Assembly (NCBI RefSeq): GCF_000559025.1
Contig: NZ_JAAN01000024.1
Location: 124,001-188,000, forward strand
DNA: 64,000 nt
Origin: Luteimonas huabeiensis HB2
GTDB lineage: Bacteria > Pseudomonadota > Gammaproteobacteria > Xanthomonadales > Xanthomonadaceae
Reading direction: 5' to 3'
In this document: positions 62,515 through 64,000 of the stretch, one piece after another
How positions within the stretch are numbered: position 1 is the first letter of the stretch
How the letters are laid out: each line of letters starts with the position of its first letter
Made by a program: the position numbers and the translations under genes
The notes under the pieces: generated by a model
Told to the model about the DNA's origin: nothing
The model's input: the letters and a program-made list of their open reading frames with translations, nothing else
Database searches by the model: none

Positions 62515-63255
62515 ATGAGCAAACGCATCGCCGTCGTCACCGGCGGACTCGGCGGGCTGGGCACCGCCATCTGCCGGCACCTGGCCCGCGCCGGCCACCG
62601 CGTGGTCGCCGCCGACCTCGACGGGCAGGCCGAACGCCTCGCCGCGTTCGAGACCGCCATGCACGGCCTGGAGGTGGAGTTCGCCGCGCTCGACGTGGCC
62701 GACTTCGACGCCTGCGGCCGCTTCGTGGCCGACGTGCAGGCGCGCCACGGCGCGCTGGACGTGCTGGTCAACAATGCCGGCATCACCCGCGACGTCACTC
62801 TGCGCAAGATGGACCGGGCGCAGTGGCAGGACGTCGTCGACGTCAACCTGGGCAGCGTGTTCAACCTGTGCCGGCACGCGGTTGGAGGCATGGTCGAGCG
62901 CGGCTTCGGCCGCATCGTCAACCTGTCCTCGGTCAACGGCCAGACCGGACAGTTCGGGCAGACCAACTACTCCGCCGCCAAGGCCGGCATGCACGGCTTC
63001 ACCATGGCGCTGGCGCGCGAGGTCGCGCGCAAGGGCGTGACCGTCAACACCGTCTCGCCGGGCTACTGCGAGACCGCGCTGGTCATGCGCATGCCCGAGG
63101 CGATCCGCGCCGGCATCGTCGAGCAGGTTCCGGTGGGCCGCCTCGGCCGCCCGGAGGAGATCGCGCGCGCCGTCGCCTTCCTCGTCGACGAGGAGGCCGG
63201 CTTCGTCACCGGCGCCAACCTGCCGGTCAACGGCGGCCTGTTCATGAGCTTCTGA
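62515..63255 (+). CDS. phaB: Acetoacetyl-CoA reductase PhaB (copy 2)
   Basis: 246 residues, exactly the length of copy 1 and clearly paralogous: VTGGLGGLGTAICRHL, VLVNNAGITRDVTL, VNLSSVNGQTGQFGQTNYSAAKAGMHG (shown in outline), VNTVSPGYCETALV. The catalytic Ser, Tyr and Lys are present. About half the residues differ from copy 1, so the duplication is old or one copy was acquired. GGAG precedes the ATG. One copy may have a different chain-length or cofactor preference. Confidence 0.9.
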   Translation: MSKRIAVVTGGLGGLGTAICRHLARAGHRVVAADLDGQAERLAAFETAMHGLEVEFAALDVADFDACGRFVADVQARHGALDVLVNNAGITRDVTLRKMDRAQWQDVVDVNLGSVFNLCRHAVGGMVERGFGRIVNLSSVNGQTGQFGQTNYSAAKAGMHGFTMALAREVARKGVTVNTVSPGYCETALVMRMPEAIRAGIVEQVPVGRLGRPEEIARAVAFLVDEEAGFVTGANLPVNGGLFMSF

Positions 63256-63385
63256 GCGCCGTCCGGATCCGTCGCCGCGCTCGGAACCGCGCTGGCGCGG
63301 TGCCCGCCGATCGCGTGCGCTGCGCGTGGCCGTACGCCCGGCCGGCTGCGCCCGCCACGGAGCGCGAACAGGCCCGCGCCGGCGC

Positions 63386-63883
63386 TCAGGGCGTCCCGGC
63401 GTGGCCGCCCTCGCCTTCGCCGATCTTGCTCTGCTGGTAGTTCTGCAGGCCGATCATGCGGATCAGCCGCAACTGCTGCTCCAGCCAGTAGGTGTGGTCT
63501 TCCTCGGTATCGGCGAGCTGCGCCACCAGCACCTGCCGGCTGACGAAGTCCTGGTGACGCTCGCACAGCGCCACGCCGCGGGCGAGATCGGCGCGCACCT
63601 TGTACTCGAGATCGAGATCCTTCTGCAGCATCTCCTCCACGGTGCGCCCGGGCTCGAACGCGTGCGGGCGCATGTCCGGATCGCCCTCCAGGAACAGGAT
63701 GCGCCGCAGCAGCGCGTCGGCGTGCTGGGTCTCCTCCTCCATCTCGTGGTGGATGCGCTCGTAGAGGCGGTGCAGGCCCAGGTCCTCGTAGCGGCGCGAA
63801 TGCAGGAAGTACTGATCGCGCGCGGCGAGTTCGCCGCGCAGCAGCTCCTTGAGGTAATCGACGACTTCGGGATGACCCTTCAT
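63386..63883 (-). CDS. bfr: Bacterioferritin family protein lacking the heme ligand (FtnA/BfrA-like)
   Basis: 165 residues, four-helix ferritin. Ferroxidase ligands Glu 18, Tyr 25, Glu 51, His 54, Glu 127 and His 130 are conserved. The residue at position 52, methionine in heme-binding bacterioferritins, is threonine (EETQHAD). The sequence resembles the Pseudomonas BfrA/FtnA subunit that stores iron without binding heme. A Gly/Glu/His-rich tail of about ten residues follows. The remaining 117 bases to the window end show no gene. Confidence 0.93.
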   Translation of the reverse strand: MKGHPEVVDYLKELLRGELAARDQYFLHSRRYEDLGLHRLYERIHHEMEEETQHADALLRRILFLEGDPDMRPHAFEPGRTVEEMLQKDLDLEYKVRADLARGVALCERHQDFVSRQVLVAQLADTEEDHTYWLEQQLRLIRMIGLQNYQQSKIGEGEGGHAGTP

Positions 63884-64000
63884 GGCGGTCTCGGCGCGGG
63901 GGAATGCGCGGCAGTATGCCCATCCGCGCGCGGCGATGATCGGATGCGAATCGGTCCGACTTGCATTCTCGCTGTCGCCGCACCGACCTACAATCGGTCG

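Noticed and set aside
63961-63994. Promoter TTGCAT ... TACAAT at the right edge
   Set aside because: The spacer is 22 bases and no gene follows within the window, so it cannot be supported.

Overview
The window is a very GC-rich (roughly 70 % or more by eye) chromosomal segment of a gammaproteobacterium, most probably of the Xanthomonadaceae/Lysobacteraceae (Lysobacter/Luteimonas-like). The strongest lineage markers are an arginine cluster with an N-acetylornithine carbamoyltransferase (ArgF') and a fused acetylglutamate kinase/synthase, a his operon headed by a TrpR-like regulator, bifunctional HisB and HisIE, and a FimX-like REC-PAS-GGDEF-EAL protein. No rRNA operon, insertion sequence, integrase, prophage or CRISPR array was seen; there is one tRNA gene.

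Layout. 1-2.1 kb: pheA (cut by the left edge) and serC on the minus strand. 2.25-3.9 kb: msrP-msrQ periplasmic methionine sulfoxide repair, with an unusual start for msrQ. 3.9-5.9 kb: a secreted Amidase_3 amidase of visibly lower GC, a likely acquired island. 6.0-9.0 kb: an FHA protein, a PHA-granule protein, a phasin and a membrane-anchored Mrr-like nuclease. 9.0-14.1 kb: two PHO-box clusters, a terminator and pstS-pstC-pstA-pstB-phoU. 14.1-14.8 kb: a repeat-rich gap with two inverted DnaA-box-like sites. 14.8-22.4 kb: minus-strand his operon (TrpR-like regulator, hisG, D, C, B, H, A, F, IE), nearly all genes overlapping by a few bases, with a TTGACA/CATAAT promoter overlapped by a 24-bp near-palindrome. 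22.8-24.8 kb: hisS and tRNA-Pro(CGG) with promoter and terminator. 25-30 kb: orphan histidine kinase, yaeQ, RIO1-type kinase and small hypotheticals. 30-38.7 kb: proB and arginine genes, transcribed argF'-argG-argE-argBA-argC-argH-proB. 39-44 kb: cysS, sufE, MFS exporter, glycosyltransferase. 44-50 kb: alkaline phosphatase, dksA, yidD, dihydroorotase, M23 peptidase, folE2. 50.7-55 kb: mtaD-ubiG-mupP block. 55-60 kb: efp and epmB diverge, then fimX and htpX converge. 60-64 kb: gluQ, phaB-phaR-phaB and a heme-ligand-less bacterioferritin.

How the genes work together. Phosphate uptake (Pst/PhoU, alkaline phosphatase), complete histidine synthesis plus histidyl-tRNA synthetase, and the acetylated xanthomonad arginine route (acetylglutamate to acetylornithine to acetylcitrulline to citrulline to arginine) with proline entry (proB) are the coherent blocks. 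PHA storage functions occur at both ends (6.9-7.9 kb and 61-63 kb) but no PHA synthase is present.

The least explained signals are two families of dispersed, non-coding, inverted-repeat elements. One is bounded by heptanucleotide arrays in opposite orientation (four copies; three lie at junctions of the arginine genes and two supply coding sequence for the ends of ArgG and ArgF'). The other is built from CCCGCAAGCGGG/CCCGCTTGCGGG palindromes (three copies, one with 10-bp terminal inverted repeats). Other points of interest are the putative TrpR-like control of the his operon, a DksA without zinc cysteines but with a long Lys/Ala/Pro tail, msrQ lacking a canonical start codon, and a possible PHO-controlled short transcript upstream of pstS. 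All assignments come from reading the sequence and recalled family knowledge; no database search was run.
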